From positions 1-22,591 of the forward strand of contig LRSR01007274.1 in assembly GCA_001579985.1 (NCBI GenBank): a stretch of DNA of 22,591 nt. Direction: 5' to 3'. The notes beneath the pieces are model-generated. The model worked only from the letters and a program-made list of their open reading frames with translations. It made no database searches and was not told where the DNA came from. Of the stretch, positions 20,551 to 22,591 are shown one piece after another. This DNA comes from Hypsibius dujardini (Eukaryota; Tardigrada; Eutardigrada; Parachela; Hypsibiidae). Every line of letters starts with the position of its first letter. Positions within the stretch are counted from its first letter, which is position 1. A program made the translations under genes and the position numbers.

Positions 20551-21059
20551 AGTGACTGAACTTGACTTGACCACTGGTGCGTCACCAAAAATTGACTGTG
20601 AGTGTCTTACATATTGCATATTAATGAAAAACAAATGTGGTGCAAATTGGCGCGACGGACGTTTTGAGTGGTGAAGTGGTTTGTGGGGTTTGCCTCTTGA
20701 TCAAGCAGCATAAGAAATGGCGTGTGTCTCTGTCTATCTGCATGTCGAAGACGCCATTTATGAATAAGTGTTGTGGGTTGGTTGCATATTGCGCATATCG
20801 AGCTATCGGAAGAGAGTTCAAAAACAGCTTTCATCGTTGGGTGTCTGTTTGTGAGACATAACTGTCGTTATTACATATTTCCCTCTGTCATCCCCAATGC
20901 CTACAAATCATGTTTGGTCCCGCGGAAACCGTCAAGATGAGACGTATGTCTGTCGGATGGATTGCGTGGGATTTTTTTTTCTTCGGAAAAATGTGAATCA
21001 TTTTAACGAACCTGCGCGTTAATGAGACGATTAGTTACTTGTCTCTTCAGGCAGATTGT

Positions 21060-21150
21060 GACCGACAAATAAACAGACATATCGATAGATAGACAGGCAA
21101 ACAGACAGACAGACTATCAGACATTCAGACAAGCAGGCAGACAGACGAGA
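21060..21150. repeat. CAGA array
   Basis: AGATAGACAGGCAAACAGACAG-like sequence with several CAGA units, opposite in orientation to the CTGT zone 0.5 kb to the left. Confidence 0.8.
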
Positions 21151-21445
21151 TATGACGTCAAAGAAATCGACTACTTGTGTGTCTGTTTGTCTGCCTGAAT
21201 CGATCACTTATTCGATCAATTGATTGACTGATAGTTCGTTTAACTTTCCGTATACTTGTTTGTTGTCTTAGCCAAAAGACATCGTCGTTTATCATCCCTC
21301 CTACCCATGCACCACTTTAAATTCATTTCTGCTGATGTCTGTCTCCCTTGCCTATACCGTGTGTGTGTATGTGTTGTGACACCAAATCCCGACAAGGAAT
21401 GTGAACTGGCATGCCGATCTTCCAGCTGTTTAGCGCGCCAATACG

Positions 21446-21490
21446 TCAGACAGACAGACATTCATCGTGCTGACAGGCAGACAGACACGC
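21446..21490. repeat. Short CAGA array
   Basis: Two runs of CAGACAGA, at 21446-21460 and 21474-21488, separated by unique bases. Confidence 0.75.
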
Positions 21491-21889
21491 AGTAGTTTGA
21501 TTGTGTTTTCTGTATGTGCCTGTCGTCGCAGGCCGGCATGTGCGGTCAATATGGTCACCGCGGAAATTTGGAAACTCTCGGGAGACTCGCGAAAAATATC
21601 GTACCCTCCATTAGCGATGGAGGTCAGTGGTCGTGGGAACAACCACTGGGCACAGGCAATTTACGCCGCCACCGTCTACGACGATAAAACTGGTGGTGGA
21701 ACGCTTCCAGCGATCATCAAGTGTAACCGCCTTTTACGCGGCTTAATTTTAGAGCACAAAAGTTGGTTCGCGGTGTGGCTGCCTGGTGGTGTCTGGAATG
21801 GATGGACGGACGGGTCGTAAACATATTGGATGACGGACGACTGGATGAGCGCTCGTGCAGAAATTGAGTGGCGTCAAAGTGGTCGGCAT

Positions 21890-22070
21890 AATGTCTGCCT
21901 GCGGTTGTATGTCTGAATGACTGTCTCTTGATTAACCGGGTTATTTGTCTGACTAGGATCTTGTCTGTTGTGTCTCAGGCAGTTTGTCTATATGTCTGTC
22001 TGTGACGTTACCTATTCGTTTGTCTACTTTTTGCTCAGGGAGCTGGCTGCCTGCCTGCCTGTCTGTTTTG
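21890..22070. repeat. Decayed CTGT/CTGC repeat zone
   Basis: Scattered GTCTGCCTG, TGTCTG and CTGCCTGCCTG words over about 180 bases, in CTGT orientation. Confidence 0.7.
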
Positions 22071-22439
22071 TGTCTTGTTGTTCTATAAACCGAAAGCATG
22101 TAATCCTCGTGTTTGTAATGGTCAAGGGGACGACAGTGACCAAGGTGTTGCGCGGTGTGCGGGTCCCAGTCACTCTTTCGTCAGGTGAAACGGGGAGTAA
22201 ATTGGACCGGCGGCTGTTATATCTAATGGATGTCAGATCGGTCGGTAGTGTTTGTCGGGATGACCACCGTTTTAAAGTGCTACTGCTGCGGGCAACACGG
22301 TGACCGTGTGTCCGGACGTTACAGCGGTGGGAGGTCGGTAAAAGGTTGTGTTTTCAGGAGATGGAGTATACCTAGTTTACGATAAGTGCTGCTGAAATTG
22401 TTGGTGTGTCTGAATGCCAGTGAGAGAACAGTATGCCTT

Positions 22440-22583
22440 GAAGCAGACAGACAGTTCAGGCTTGCAGACATGCAGCAGACAAAGATAGGCAGACAGGCAG
22501 GTAGACAGATTATTGGGACGTTCAGCAGACAGACAATCAGCTAGGCAGACACAGGCAGATAGACATACATGCAGAGAGGCAGT
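22440..22583. repeat. Degenerate CAGA/CAGG array at the right edge
   Basis: GCAGACAGACAG, CAGGCAGGTAGACAG and later words repeat to within eight bases of the end of the sequence, so the array may continue beyond the window. Confidence 0.8.
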
Positions 22584-22591
22584 CCGAAGGG

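Larger units (their letters stand above)
14822..22591 (+). other. Probable long first intron (or intergenic DNA) running off the window
   Basis: It begins with a consensus GTGAGT donor. In about 7.8 kb I see no open frame with a plausible domain flanked by matching splice signals, so no second exon is called. The segment contains many short CTGT-type runs, a few CAGA-type arrays, an AT-rich patch around 16320-16480 and a G-rich motif at 16528-16547. The longest open frames here (for example 18492-19001 and 21467-21820 on the plus strand) have mixed composition and contain translations of the CTGT or CAGA repeats. A small exon without recognisable similarity could easily be missed. Confidence 0.35.

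Noticed and set aside
21467-21820. Plus-strand open frame of 117 residues with a less repetitive C-terminal half
   Set aside because: No domain recognised and no acceptor/donor pair fitting an exon. It was the most protein-like of the intronic frames but is not supportable.

Overview
The window reads as nuclear DNA of a multicellular eukaryote, most likely an invertebrate animal. No open reading frame is both long and protein-like. Base composition is moderate, CpG is not obviously depleted, and short tandem repeats of the CAGA/CTGT family recur every 0.5-2 kb on both strands. There are no bacterial-style gene clusters, Shine-Dalgarno sites or operons. The repeat style and the compact first exon made me think of flatworms, but nothing in the sequence fixes the phylum.

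Layout: 1-12,540 is non-coding as far as I can see. It is punctuated by CAGAC-type arrays, including several near-identical (ACAGAC)n blocks of about 13 units, a CA microsatellite (2816-2879), an AT-rich stretch (about 1240-1480) and a 12-bp inverted repeat (1580-1646). A (GTCTGT)12 array follows at 12,543. The segment 13,170-13,800 has a repeat-like character: a purine microsatellite, a degenerate tRNA-like pol III promoter on the minus strand, then a CCAAT/TATA/AATAAA cluster bracketed by a 10-bp inverted repeat, which could be an LTR remnant.

The one gene I can support starts in the middle of the window on the plus strand. A promoter-like segment (13,830-13,992) carries a YY1-type motif, two CCAAT boxes in opposite orientation and a perfect initiator. 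It is followed by about 0.78 kb of probable 5' untranslated sequence and a short first coding exon (14,764-14,821). That exon has a good start context, encodes a 19-residue signal-peptide-like N-terminus and ends in a consensus phase-1 splice donor. From 14,822 to the window end I see no convincing second exon, so this is best read as a long first intron. It holds CTGT-type arrays, an AT-rich patch and a strong G-quadruplex motif.

The main structural signal is that repeat orientation is not random. Ten successive arrays between 3.2 and 11.3 kb are all CAGAC-type on the plus strand, while from 12.5 kb rightwards CTGTC-type predominates. The flip lies about 1.4 kb upstream of the putative promoter and fits divergent transcription or a replication boundary. 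No complete gene, RNA gene, CRISPR array or intact transposon was identified.
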